Assembly: GCF_028657195.3 (NCBI RefSeq)
Contig: NZ_JANCPR020000010.1
Coordinates: forward strand, 184,084 to 248,083
DNA: 64,000 nt
Source: Streptomyces iconiensis
Lineage (GTDB): Bacteria; Actinomycetota; Actinomycetes; Streptomycetales; Streptomycetaceae
Direction: 5' to 3'
The notes under the pieces are model-generated. The model searched no databases. It was not told where the DNA came from and saw only the letters and a program-made list of their open reading frames with translations. The position numbers and the translations under genes are program-made. How positions within the stretch are numbered: position 1 is the stretch's first letter; each line of letters begins with the position of its first letter. Below are positions 17,856 through 26,361 of the stretch, piece by piece.

Positions 17856-19386
17856 CAGGACCGGCACGCTTGACCGGCGTGCCCCGCTCGTCGTCGTCGG
17901 TGACGCGCTGCTGGACCACGATGTGACAGGCAGCGCACACCGCCTCGCACCCGACGCGCCCGTGCCCGTCGTGGAACCCACGGCCGAGACCGCACGCCCT
18001 GGCGGCGCCGCGCTCGCCGCCTGGCTCGCGGCCGGTGACGGGCGCGAGGTCACCCTCGTGACGGCGCTGGGCGACGACCCCGCGAGCCACACGCTGCGCG
18101 AACTGCTCGACGGGTACGTACGGATCGAGGCGCTGCCGCTCTCGGGCGGGCTGTCGGAGAAGACCCGGGTGCTCGCTGGCGGACACCCCCTCCTCCGGCT
18201 CGACCGGGGCACGGGCCGCGCCTCGGCCGCCACATCGGCGGCCGAGGAGGCGATCAGGACCGCCGGCGCGCTCCTCGTCGCCGACTACGGCAGGGGAACA
18301 GCCGACGTGCTGCGTCCCGTGCTCAGCGCCGTGGCAGCACACACCCCCACCGTCTGGGACCCGCACCCGCGCGGCGGCGCCCCCGTGCCGGGAACCCGGC
18401 TGGCCACCCCGGCACGCGCCGAGGCCCGCGAGTTCGCCGCGGCGCTGCGCTCCTCCGGCGACGGCGCCGGGCACACCTCCGCCTGCGCCCCTCCCGACCA
18501 CCACGCCGCGCAGACCGAAGAGGACCCGCTCGACGCCGCACGCTGGGCCGCCGCGCTCGTCGAAGGCTGGCGGGTCGGCTCGGTCGCCGTCACCCTCGGC
18601 GCCCAGGGAGCGCTGCTGTCACAGGGCGGCCTCCCGCTGCTGATCCCGGCGGCCTCCTGCCACCCGGGCGACACCTGCGGCGCGGGCGACCGCTTCGCCT
18701 CGGCCGCCGCAGGACTGCTCGCCGACGGCAAGCTGGCCGAGGAGGCGGCACGCAGGGCCGTCGAGGCAGCGGGCTCCTTCGTCGGCGCGGGCGGCGCAGC
18801 GGCTCTCGGGTTCCCCGGCCCCGCGAACCCCGGGACCGGAAGGCGCACCGGTGTCTCGGAACCGCCGCCGCCCCCCGTTCGCACGGGCCCGCGCGCCGGG
18901 CGGCGCACACCGACGGGGCCGGGCGCCGCACACCAACTCGCCCGCGCCACCCGGGAAGAGGGCGGCACCCTCGTCGCCACCGGAGGCTGCTTCGACCTGC
19001 TCCACGCTGGCCACGTCAGCCTGCTGGAGGCGGCGGCACGCATCGGCGACCGCCTGATCGTCTGCGTCAACTCGGACGCCTCCGTCCGCCGCCGCAAGAG
19101 CCAGGGCCGCCCCATCTCGCCGCTGACCGACCGGGTCAGGGTGCTCTCGGCCCTCGCGTGCGTCGACGCCGTCGCCGTCTTCGACGAGGACACGCCCGAA
19201 CAGCTCCTCGCGCAGCTCAGGCCCCATGTCTGGGCCAAGGGCGGCGACTACGCGCACGAAGAGCTGCCCGAGGCCAGGCTGCTGCGGGACTGGGGCGGCC
19301 GGGTCGTTCTGCTCCCGTACCTCGACGGGCGCTCCAGCACGGGGCTCGCGCTGCGTGCCGCCGCTTCACACGGAGCCCTCGGGTGA
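17794..19386 (+). CDS. hldE: Bifunctional heptose-7-phosphate kinase / heptose-1-phosphate adenylyltransferase
   Basis: Two-domain enzyme of 530 residues like HldE (RfaE). Residues 30-345 or so form a PfkB kinase (VVVGDALLDHDV, RLAPDAPVPVVEP, GDTCGAGDRF with the catalytic Asp). After a Pro/Gly-rich linker, residues 390-530 form a nucleotidyltransferase with GGCFDLLHAGH (HxGH) and WAKGGDY. It phosphorylates heptose 7-phosphate at C1 and, after GmhB, couples the 1-phosphate to a nucleotide. GGAGAA precedes the ATG at 17794, which gives a 62-bp overlap with gmhA; no later in-frame start is plausible. No HldD epimerase is present in the window. Confidence 0.92.
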   Translation: MTQRPSPDQPDGHTRPSLTRDRTGTLDRRAPLVVVGDALLDHDVTGSAHRLAPDAPVPVVEPTAETARPGGAALAAWLAAGDGREVTLVTALGDDPASHTLRELLDGYVRIEALPLSGGLSEKTRVLAGGHPLLRLDRGTGRASAATSAAEEAIRTAGALLVADYGRGTADVLRPVLSAVAAHTPTVWDPHPRGGAPVPGTRLATPARAEAREFAAALRSSGDGAGHTSACAPPDHHAAQTEEDPLDAARWAAALVEGWRVGSVAVTLGAQGALLSQGGLPLLIPAASCHPGDTCGAGDRFASAAAGLLADGKLAEEAARRAVEAAGSFVGAGGAAALGFPGPANPGTGRRTGVSEPPPPPVRTGPRAGRRTPTGPGAAHQLARATREEGGTLVATGGCFDLLHAGHVSLLEAAARIGDRLIVCVNSDASVRRRKSQGRPISPLTDRVRVLSALACVDAVAVFDEDTPEQLLAQLRPHVWAKGGDYAHEELPEARLLRDWGGRVVLLPYLDGRSSTGLALRAAASHGALG

Positions 19387-20390
19387 GCGGCGTGCCGGTC
19401 CGGACGCCCGTGCCGCAGCGGCCTGATCCGGCGTACGGGCCCGCACGGCTGCTCGTCCTGCGCGCGCTCGGCCTCGGCGACCTGCTCACCGGGGTCCCCG
19501 CGCTGCGGGCGCTGCGCCGCGCCTTCCCCGGGCACGAGACCGTGCTCGCCGCACCGGCGGCGCTCGCGCCCGTCGTGCGGCTGACCGGAGCCGTCGACAC
19601 CCTGCTGCCCGCCGAGGCGCAGGACCGGGGCGTTCCCGCGCGGCTGCCGTGGGAGGGCACGCCGCCCGACCTCGCCGTCGACCTGCACGGCAGCAGCGCC
19701 GAGAGCCACCGCCCCCTCCTCGCGCTCCGGCCGGGCAGGACGCTGGGGTTCGCGGACCCCGAGACGCCGGAGGTGGCGGGCCCGCCCTGGTACGCGGAAG
19801 AGCACGAACGCGACCGCTGGTGCAGGCTGTTGGAGGCGTACGGCATCCACGCCGACGCCGGTGACCTCCTGCTGGAGCGGCCTTCCACACCCTCGCCCGC
19901 ACCGGGCGCCGTCGTCGTGCACCCCGGTGCCGGCGCCCCCTCCAGGCGCTGGCCGCCCGACCGGTACGTGGCCGTGACACGGGCCCTGCTGCGCGCGGGC
20001 CACCGGGTCGCCGTCACCGCCGATCCGGGCGAGGCACGGCTGGCCCGCGAGATCGCGGAGGCGGCCGGTGTGGCCCCCGAGGACGACTTCGGCGGACGCC
20101 TGGGTCTCGGCGAGCTGACGGCACTGGTCGGCGAGGCGTCCGCCGTCCTCAGCGGGGACACGGGGCCCGCACACCTCGCGGTCGCCTGCGCCACTCCCTC
20201 CGTCACGCTCTTCGGGCCTGTCGCACCCCGGCTGTGGGGCCCACCGCCCGGCGGTCGCCATGCCGCGCTGTGGCACGAGGGCCCGCCGGGCGACCCGCAC
20301 GGCCCGTACCCCGACCCGCGGCTCCTGCGCATCGAACCGCGGGAGGTACTGGACGCGCTCGCCCGCCTCCCGGAGGTGCAGCCCTCATGA
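19383..20390 (+). CDS. Family 9 glycosyltransferase (heptosyltransferase-like), second copy
   Basis: GT9-family protein of 335 residues, a second heptosyltransferase-like enzyme. The N-terminal motif is LLVLRALGLGDLLTGVPALRALRR; the C-terminal half has VVHPGAGAPSRRWPPDRY and SGDTGPAHLAVACATPSVTLF. The GTG start overlaps the HldE stop (GTGA), and the 3' end overlaps the next GT2 by ATGA. Two GT9 enzymes imply at least two heptose or similar residues in the glycan. Confidence 0.9.
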   Translation: MSGVPVRTPVPQRPDPAYGPARLLVLRALGLGDLLTGVPALRALRRAFPGHETVLAAPAALAPVVRLTGAVDTLLPAEAQDRGVPARLPWEGTPPDLAVDLHGSSAESHRPLLALRPGRTLGFADPETPEVAGPPWYAEEHERDRWCRLLEAYGIHADAGDLLLERPSTPSPAPGAVVVHPGAGAPSRRWPPDRYVAVTRALLRAGHRVAVTADPGEARLAREIAEAAGVAPEDDFGGRLGLGELTALVGEASAVLSGDTGPAHLAVACATPSVTLFGPVAPRLWGPPPGGRHAALWHEGPPGDPHGPYPDPRLLRIEPREVLDALARLPEVQPS

Positions 20391-21433
20391 CACCCAGGCC
20401 CCAGCGCGACCCGCGCTCCGGCGGCCCCGCCGGTACGGGCGGCACAGGCGAAACGGACCGGCCTGAAGGCAGCATCGGCGCACCCACGCGGCGAGGCGGT
20501 GCGGGGCCCCGCGTCGGCGTCGTCATCGCGACCCGCGACCGGGCCGACAGCCTCGCCGCCACCCTGCGCCGCCTCCTCTCCCTGCCGGAGCGGCCCCCGG
20601 TGCTGGTGGTGGACAACGGCTCCACCGACCACACCCGTACGATGCTCGCCGCGCGCTTCCCCGGCGTACACCTGCACGCACTGCCGCAGAACGCGGGAGC
20701 CCTCGCGCGCAACGACGGCGTACGCCTGCTCGGCACGCCGTATGTGGCCTTCAGCGACGACGACTCGTGGTGGGCGCCCGGCTCCCTGGACCGCGCGGCC
20801 GACCTGCTGGACGCACATCCGCGGCTGGGGCTCGTGTCAGCCAGGACGCTCGTGGGGCCCGGCGAACTCCCCGACCCGCTCAACGAGGTGCTCGCCGCCT
20901 CGCCGCTCGCCGACAGCCGGCTCACCGACCAGCCGGAAGCCACGGGAGAGCCGCCGCCGGGGCCCCGGGTGCTGGGCTTTCTCGGCTGCGCCGCCGTGGT
21001 GCGCAGGAGCGCGTTCCTGGAGGCCGGTGGCTACCATCCGCTGCTCTTCTTCGGCGCCGAGGAGACCCTGCTCGCCTACGACCTGGCAGCGCGCGGCTGG
21101 GAGCTGCGGCACTGCCCCCAGGTCACCGCGCACCACCAGCCCGCCGCGCACGAACGCCCGGGCCGCGACGCGCTGGTACGCCGCAACGCGCTGCTGACCG
21201 CCTGGCTGCGCCGCCCGCTCCCGCTGGCACTGGCCCGTACGCGTGCGCTGGCACGGGATGCGGTGCGCGACACCGAGGCGCGCACGGCGCTGGCCGGTGT
21301 GCTCGCCCGGTTGCCCGCCGCGCTCAGGGCCCGCGCCCCGCTGCCGGGCTCCGTCGAGCACGCGGCCCGCCTCCTGGACGGCGGCGCACTCCCCGGCAGG
21401 CCAGGCGTACCGGAGAAGGCGGTGCCTTCATGA
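20387..21433 (+). CDS. Family 2 glycosyltransferase
   Basis: GT2-type transferase of 348 residues. A Gly/Arg-rich N-terminal segment of about 40 residues precedes VGVVIATRDRADSL; VVDNGSTDHT, FSDDDSWWAPGS and the HH/ER region follow. It is paralogous to the next gene: both contain PYVAF-[SC]-DDDSWW and a similar C-terminal Arg-rich helix region. ATGA overlaps on both sides put it firmly in the operon. Acceptors are unknown. Confidence 0.9.
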   Translation: MTPRPQRDPRSGGPAGTGGTGETDRPEGSIGAPTRRGGAGPRVGVVIATRDRADSLAATLRRLLSLPERPPVLVVDNGSTDHTRTMLAARFPGVHLHALPQNAGALARNDGVRLLGTPYVAFSDDDSWWAPGSLDRAADLLDAHPRLGLVSARTLVGPGELPDPLNEVLAASPLADSRLTDQPEATGEPPPGPRVLGFLGCAAVVRRSAFLEAGGYHPLLFFGAEETLLAYDLAARGWELRHCPQVTAHHQPAAHERPGRDALVRRNALLTAWLRRPLPLALARTRALARDAVRDTEARTALAGVLARLPAALRARAPLPGSVEHAARLLDGGALPGRPGVPEKAVPS

Positions 21434-22377
21434 CCGGCCCCGCCGGCACCGCCGATCTCACCGGACCAACCGGCCCCGCCGTGCCCGACTCCCGTACGAC
21501 GGTCGTCGTCATCACCCACAACCGGCGTGCCGAACTGCTGCGCACGCTCGGGCTGTTGGCCGAACTGCCCGAGCGTCCGCGCGTGATCGTCACCGACAAC
21601 GGCTCGACGGACGGCACGGCGGACGATGTCGCGCGGCTCCATCCGGACGTGCTGCTGCTCACCCCGGGCCGCAACCTCGGCGCCGTGGGCCGGAACCTGG
21701 CGGTACGTCATGTCGGCACCCCGTACGTGGCCTTCTGTGACGACGACTCGTGGTGGGAGCCGGGATCGCTGGCCAAGGCGGCCGACCTGCTCGACAGGCA
21801 CCGCTCGCTGGGTGCCGTGACCGCGCGCATCGTGGTGGAGCCCGACGGCACCGAGGACCCGGTGGTGGCCGAGCTGCGCAACTCGCCGCTGCCGACGCCC
21901 GAGTGGCTTCCGGGCCCCGCGCTCGGCTCGTTCCTCGCCGCAGCCACCTGCCTGCGGACCCGCGCCTTCCGCGAAGCGGGCGGCTTCTCGCAGCGCCTGT
22001 GGCTCGGCGGCGAAGAGGAGCTGCTGGCCACCGACATGGCCACCCGTGGCTGGTGGCTGGCGTACGCGGAAGACCTCACCGTGCACCACGCGCCCTCCGC
22101 CCTGCGGGACCCCACGGAGCGCCGTGTGCACGGGCTGCGGAACACGCTGTGGTTCACGTGGCTGCGGCGCCCCCTCTTCCCCGCCCTGCGCCGCACCCTG
22201 TATCTGGCGCGCACCGTGCCCCGCGACACCGCGAGCCTGCGCGCCGCCGGCCAGGCGCTCGCCGCGCTGCCGTGGGTGCTGCGCGAGCGGCGGGCCGTTC
22301 CGCCCACCGTCGAACGGAACCTGCGGCTTCTGGAGACCGCACGCCGCCACTCGGCAGCACGCAGCTACGTCGGCTGA
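21430..22377 (+). CDS. Family 2 glycosyltransferase, last gene of the glycan operon
   Basis: GT2-type transferase of 315 residues (VVVITHNRRAELLRTL, VTDNGSTDGT, FCDDDSWWEPGS, GGEEELLATDMATRGW). It is the closest paralogue of its upstream neighbour and probably arose by duplication. Its ATG overlaps the previous stop. Immediately after the TGA lies a run of 15-bp tandem repeats in a different frame. It ends a 12-gene run with no gap longer than 93 bp. Confidence 0.9.
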   Translation: MTGPAGTADLTGPTGPAVPDSRTTVVVITHNRRAELLRTLGLLAELPERPRVIVTDNGSTDGTADDVARLHPDVLLLTPGRNLGAVGRNLAVRHVGTPYVAFCDDDSWWEPGSLAKAADLLDRHRSLGAVTARIVVEPDGTEDPVVAELRNSPLPTPEWLPGPALGSFLAAATCLRTRAFREAGGFSQRLWLGGEEELLATDMATRGWWLAYAEDLTVHHAPSALRDPTERRVHGLRNTLWFTWLRRPLFPALRRTLYLARTVPRDTASLRAAGQALAALPWVLRERRAVPPTVERNLRLLETARRHSAARSYVG

Positions 22378-22386
22378 ACGGCCACC

Positions 22387-22476
22387 GGTCGAGGCGTCAC
22401 CGGCCGAAGCGTCCGCGGCTGAAGCATCGCCGGTCGGAGCATCGCCGCTCGAAGCGTCACCGGCCGAACCGCCGCG
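22387..22476. repeat. Six imperfect 15-bp tandem repeats
   Basis: Units of the form GGYCGAAGCRTCRCC repeat six times, the last degenerate, between the stop of the last glycosyltransferase and the convergent GntR gene. On the + strand one frame would encode an EASPA-like pentapeptide repeat, but this frame has no start of its own and differs from the upstream gene's frame. It may be a slippage-prone spacer or a former C-terminal tail. Confidence 0.75.
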
Positions 22477-22480
22477 CCCC

Positions 22481-23236
22481 TCAATGCCGTACGAGGAGCT
22501 GGAACTCGAACGCGTAGCGCGTGGCGCGGTAGAGGTGGGAGCCGTACTCGACCGCGCGGCCCGTGTCGTCGTAGGTGGTGCGCTGCATCGTGAGCAGCGC
22601 GGCTCCCTCGGTCTCCCCCAGAAGCTCCGCCTCCTGCGGGGCGGCGACGCGCGCGCCGACGGCCTGGCGCGCGGAGTGCAGGGTCACTCCCGCTCCGCGC
22701 ATGAGCCGGTAGAGGCCGGTCGTCTCCAGCGCCCCGTTCTCCAGGGAGAGCAGGTCGAGGGGAAGGTGGTTGCGCAGACGGGCCATGGGCTCGCCGTGGG
22801 TGAGCCTGAGCCGCTCGACGAGCCGTACCTCCGTGCCCTCGGGAACGGCGAGCGCCGCTGCGACCTCCGCCGTCGCCTCTTCCGTCTCGTAGCGCAGGAC
22901 ACGTGTGGCGGGGCGCTGGCCCGCCGCCTCCAAGTCGTCGTAGAGACTGCTGAGTTCGAGGGGGCGCTTCACCTGGCTGTGCACCACCTGCGTGCCGATG
23001 CCGCGGCGCCGTACCAGCAGGCCCTTGTCGACGAGGGACTGGATGGCCTGACGGACCGTGGGGCGGGACAGGCCCAGGCGTCCCGCGAGGTCGATCTCAT
23101 TGCCGAGCAGGCTTCCGGGCGCGAGCTTTCCGCGCTCGATGGCGGACTCAAGCTGCTGAGAGAGCTGGAAGTACAGCGGTACCGGGCTGGCACGGTCCAC
23201 GCTGAGCTGGAGGTCCACCGGATCATTCTTGGCCAC
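22481..23236 (-). CDS. GntR-family transcriptional regulator, HutC/UTRA type
   Basis: Regulator of 251 residues. The N-terminal winged helix (YFQLSQQLESAIERG, GRLGLSRPTVRQAIQSLVDKGLL) is followed from about residue 95 by a UTRA ligand-binding domain of the HutC/FarR group. The GTG at 23234-23236 gives a normal length; no Shine-Dalgarno is evident, so the message may be leaderless. It is divergent from the Gfo/Idh/MocA oxidoreductase across 106 bp, which suggests it controls that gene and itself, with a sugar or polyol phosphate as possible ligand. Confidence 0.9.
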   Translation of the reverse strand: MAKNDPVDLQLSVDRASPVPLYFQLSQQLESAIERGKLAPGSLLGNEIDLAGRLGLSRPTVRQAIQSLVDKGLLVRRRGIGTQVVHSQVKRPLELSSLYDDLEAAGQRPATRVLRYETEEATAEVAAALAVPEGTEVRLVERLRLTHGEPMARLRNHLPLDLLSLENGALETTGLYRLMRGAGVTLHSARQAVGARVAAPQEAELLGETEGAALLTMQRTTYDDTGRAVEYGSHLYRATRYAFEFQLLVRH

Positions 23237-23283
23237 GGGGGGAGCGTAGTGCTCTCGCGTGCCGTCGGAAACCGTACGTTCGA

Positions 23284-23303
23284 TTGTCAGGACGAAACGA
23301 CAA
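23284..23303. promoter_or_regulatory. Inverted repeat between GntR and oxidoreductase genes
   Basis: TTGTC and GACAA arms are separated by 10 bp in the divergent intergenic region, just upstream of the TTGACA box of the oxidoreductase gene. Position and symmetry fit an operator for the adjacent GntR regulator. The arms are short, so this is only a candidate. Confidence 0.4.
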
Positions 23304-23307
23304 CACA

Positions 23308-23336
23308 TTGACAGGGCCGTGCGTCGGGGCCAGCGT
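23308..23336 (+). promoter_or_regulatory. Candidate promoter giving a leaderless oxidoreductase mRNA
   Basis: A perfect -35 box TTGACA (23308-23313) is followed after 17 bp by CAGCGT (23331-23336), a weak -10. The ATG at 23343 lies 6 nt beyond, so the predicted transcription start coincides with the start codon. No Shine-Dalgarno is visible, which agrees with leaderless translation, common in Streptomyces. Confidence 0.5.
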
Positions 23337-23342
23337 AGGTCC

Positions 23343-24347
23343 ATGCGCATCGGACTCATCGGCACCGGCAGGATCGGCACCCTTCACGCCCGTACGCTCA
23401 GCGCACACCCAGAGGTGACCGAGCTGGTGGTGACCGACGCCGACGCGATGCGCGCCGTGGAGGTCGCAGCCGCGCTGGACGCCACCTCCGTGCCGACCGT
23501 CTCCGACCTGTTCTCGCTGGACATCCACGCCGTGGTGATCGCCTCGGCGACAGCCTCGCACGCGGAGTTGATCCGCACGGCCGCCGCGCACGGGCTGCCC
23601 GTCTTCTGCGAGAAGCCCATCGCGCTGGACCTGCAGGGCACCCGCGAGGCGCTGCGCGCCGTCGAGGCCGCGGGGACCCTCCTCCAGATCGGTTTCATGC
23701 GCCGTTTCGACGCGGGCTACGTGGCGGCGCGGCAGGCGGTCCTCACCGGCCGCCTGGGACGGCTGCACACCGTACGCGCCCTCACCTCGGACCCGGCGCC
23801 GCCGCCCGCCGCTTATCTGCCGCACTCGGGCGGCCTCTACCGCGACTGCCTGGTGCACGACTTCGACGCGGTGCGCTGGGTGACGGGCCGCGAGATCGTC
23901 TCGGTGTACGCGACGGGGTCCGACGCGGGCCCCGCGATGTTCCGCGAGGCGGGCGACGTGGACACCGCCGCCGCGCTGCTCACCCTGGACGACGGCACGC
24001 TGTGCACGGCGACGGCGACGCGGGTGAACGGCGCGGGGTACGACGTGCGGATGGAACTGGCCGGTGAGCTGGACCAGTTCGCCGTCGGGCTCGACGCGCG
24101 TACGCCGATCACGTCGCTGGAGCCCGGCGCTCCCCCGCCGCCCGACAAGCCGTGGCCCGGCTTCCTCGACCGTTTCGGCCCGGCGTACGAGGCGGAGATC
24201 GCGGCGTTCGTGCGCGTGCTGCGGGACGAGATCCCCAACCCGTGCGACGGCGAGGAGGCACTCGCCGCGCTGCTCGCGGCCGAGGCGTGCGAGGAGTCCC
24301 GCAGCACGGGCCGCCCCGTCGCGCTGGAGGCGCTCTCTCCCGCGTGA
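23343..24347 (+). CDS. Gfo/Idh/MocA-family oxidoreductase (inositol 2-dehydrogenase-like)
   Basis: NAD(P)-dependent oxidoreductase of 334 residues. The Rossmann motif is IGLIGTGRIGTLHA; the catalytic Lys is in FCEKPIALD, and GGLYRDCLVHDFDAVRW provides the second active-site region with Asp and His as in inositol dehydrogenases. It may oxidise myo-inositol or another cyclitol or sugar. No iol cluster is adjacent, so the substrate is open. It is divergent from the GntR regulator that probably controls it. Confidence 0.88.
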   Translation: MRIGLIGTGRIGTLHARTLSAHPEVTELVVTDADAMRAVEVAAALDATSVPTVSDLFSLDIHAVVIASATASHAELIRTAAAHGLPVFCEKPIALDLQGTREALRAVEAAGTLLQIGFMRRFDAGYVAARQAVLTGRLGRLHTVRALTSDPAPPPAAYLPHSGGLYRDCLVHDFDAVRWVTGREIVSVYATGSDAGPAMFREAGDVDTAAALLTLDDGTLCTATATRVNGAGYDVRMELAGELDQFAVGLDARTPITSLEPGAPPPPDKPWPGFLDRFGPAYEAEIAAFVRVLRDEIPNPCDGEEALAALLAAEACEESRSTGRPVALEALSPA

Positions 24348-24419
24348 GGCGGTCGGAGAAAAGGCGCTGAGGCGCCGCTCCCACTGGCCGGGGGACGAGG
24401 CGGCGCCGCTCCCGCACCG

Positions 24420-24935
24420 CTACGGGCGTGCGGGTCCCGGGTACAGGGACTTGACCATGAAGATGCACGCGTCGGCGACCCGGTGTGTGATCCCGGCGCC
24501 GTCCTCGTAGGACCAGCAGTCGAGGTAGGGCGTGGAGGGCTGGTAGCCGAGGCGGCGGTACAGGGCGCTGGCGCGCGGGTTGTTCTTCTCGACGCCGAGG
24601 CCGACGGTGGCGCACTCCCGCGCCGAGACGAGGTCTTCGGCCTCACGGATGAGGCCCGTGCCGATCCCCTGGGAGCGCAGGGTCTCGGGCCAGACCCCGA
24701 GCCCGTTGATCTCGGGACAGCCGGGGTGCACGGCCCGTACCTCGGGCGCGGCGCACCCCTCCCAGCGGACCTCGCAGCTGCCGACGGGGCGATCACCGTC
24801 CCAGGCCACGAGGAAGGTTCCCGTTCCCTCGCGGTGCCGGGCGTAGCGGAGGCTGTGCAGTGAGGTGGCGCCCCGGAAAGGCATGTGGCGGTCGAGCAGT
24901 TCGACATCTTCTTCCCGGCACTCGCTGATCCTCAT
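24420..24935 (-). CDS. GNAT-family N-acetyltransferase
   Basis: Acetyltransferase of 171 residues with one GNAT domain. The acetyl-CoA loop is VWPETLRSQGIGTGLI, preceded by the beta4 strand EINGLGV and followed by VEKNNPRASALYRRLGY. The acceptor is unknown; the sequence shows no match to a characterised aminoglycoside or ribosomal-protein acetylase. It stands 126 bp downstream of the P450 gene and may be monocistronic or at the end of that unit. Confidence 0.87.
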   Translation of the reverse strand: MRISECREEDVELLDRHMPFRGATSLHSLRYARHREGTGTFLVAWDGDRPVGSCEVRWEGCAAPEVRAVHPGCPEINGLGVWPETLRSQGIGTGLIREAEDLVSARECATVGLGVEKNNPRASALYRRLGYQPSTPYLDCWSYEDGAGITHRVADACIFMVKSLYPGPARP

Positions 24936-25061
24936 GTCCGTAGCCTAGATACCTCTCCCGAGGGCTCAGCAGGGTGACGGGGGTTCGAGAACGGAACGAA
25001 ATATTCCGGCAGTTCGGGCCCACACGTCGAGCAAAGCGCCTGGTCGGAGCGGTGCCGGCGG

Positions 25062-26291
25062 TCAGCCGAACCGTACGGGCAGGCCGGTGACCCCGCGCAT
25101 CAGCAGCCCCTCGCGCCATCGCAGCGAGTCGGGGTGCGCGTCGAGTTCCAGCTTCGGCGCCCGCTCCAGCAGCCGTTCGAAGGCGATACGGGCCTCCATC
25201 CGGGCCAGCGGGGCGCCCAGGCAGAAGTGGATGCCGTGGCCGAACGCGAGATGCCCTCGTGTCTCGCGCCTGATGTCGAAGCGGTCGGGGTCGGGGAAGC
25301 GCTCCGGGTCGCGGTCGGCGTCGGCGAGCACGGGCAGCACGAGCTGCCCGTCGCCGGGTATCACCGTGCCGCCGACCTCGATGGGCGCCGTCGTGAACCG
25401 GTAGGTGCTCACCTCGACGGGGCCGTCGTAGCGCAGCATCTCCTCCACGGCGCCCTCGATCAGCGAGGGGTCGGCACGCAGCGCGGCGAGCTGGTCGGGG
25501 TGGCGCAGCAGCGCGAGGGTGCCGTTGGCGAGCAGGCTGACGGTCGTCTCGTAACCGGCGATGAGCAACAGCCACGCCATGCCGAGCAGTTCGTCGGAGG
25601 AGAGCTGGTCGCCGTCCTCGTCGCTGGTGCGCACGAGCGCGCCGAGCAGATCGTCGCCGGGGTCCTCACGGCAGCGTTCCAGGAGCTGGACGAGATAGCC
25701 GCCGAGCGTGCGTACCGAGGTCGCCTTCTGGTCGGCGGGCGCGGTGCCCAGCACCTCGTCGGACCAGGCACGGAAGCGTTCGCGGTCCAGGGAAGGTACG
25801 CCCAGCAGCTCGCAGATGACGGAGATCGGCAGCGGGAAGGCGAGCGACTCCACGAGATCGGCACGCCCGTCGGGGCGCGCGAGCATGGCGTCGAGCAGCG
25901 CGTCGGTGATCTCCCGCACCCGGGGTTCCAGAGCCGCGACCCGGCGCGGGGTGAACTCCTTGGCGATCAGCTTGCGCAGCCGTGTGTGGTCGGGCGGGTC
26001 GGCGACCAGCATGTGCGTCCCCGCCGAGACGACGTTGGTTCCCGCCTCGGGCGAGGCGTTGGCCCACGCCTTGGAGAGGCGCTCGTCGCCGAGCAGGTCG
26101 CGCACGGCCCGGTGTCCGACGACGAGCCAGGCCAGTGGCCCTTCCGGGGTGCGGACGCGGTGCACGGGGCCGCGCGCTCGCAGAGCCGCGTAGACCGGGT
26201 ACGGGTCGCGGGAGAAGCGCTCTCCCATCGCCGCCAGATCGACAATGCCGTGCTCGTCCGCCGTGGTGTCCACGACACTGTGGTCAGCCAT
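25062..26291 (-). CDS. Cytochrome P450 (CYP107-like)
   Basis: Soluble bacterial P450 of 409 residues. The I-helix oxygen-binding motif is LLIAGYETTVS, the K-helix ExxR is in EEMLRYDG, and the heme-binding loop is FGHGIHFCLGAPLAR with the axial Cys. Overall it resembles the CYP107 class of Streptomyces hydroxylases. No ferredoxin gene is adjacent, so redox partners are encoded elsewhere. The ATG at 26289-26291 gives the standard length. It lies 70 bp after the KDPG aldolase in the same orientation; co-transcription is possible but a functional link is doubtful. Confidence 0.93.
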   Translation of the reverse strand: MADHSVVDTTADEHGIVDLAAMGERFSRDPYPVYAALRARGPVHRVRTPEGPLAWLVVGHRAVRDLLGDERLSKAWANASPEAGTNVVSAGTHMLVADPPDHTRLRKLIAKEFTPRRVAALEPRVREITDALLDAMLARPDGRADLVESLAFPLPISVICELLGVPSLDRERFRAWSDEVLGTAPADQKATSVRTLGGYLVQLLERCREDPGDDLLGALVRTSDEDGDQLSSDELLGMAWLLLIAGYETTVSLLANGTLALLRHPDQLAALRADPSLIEGAVEEMLRYDGPVEVSTYRFTTAPIEVGGTVIPGDGQLVLPVLADADRDPERFPDPDRFDIRRETRGHLAFGHGIHFCLGAPLARMEARIAFERLLERAPKLELDAHPDSLRWREGLLMRGVTGLPVRFG

Positions 26292-26361
26292 ACGGGCGAT
26301 GCTACGGAGGCGCTCGCGGAAGCCCTCGTTCAGCGGCGGCTTTCGGCCAAGGCGCGCACGG

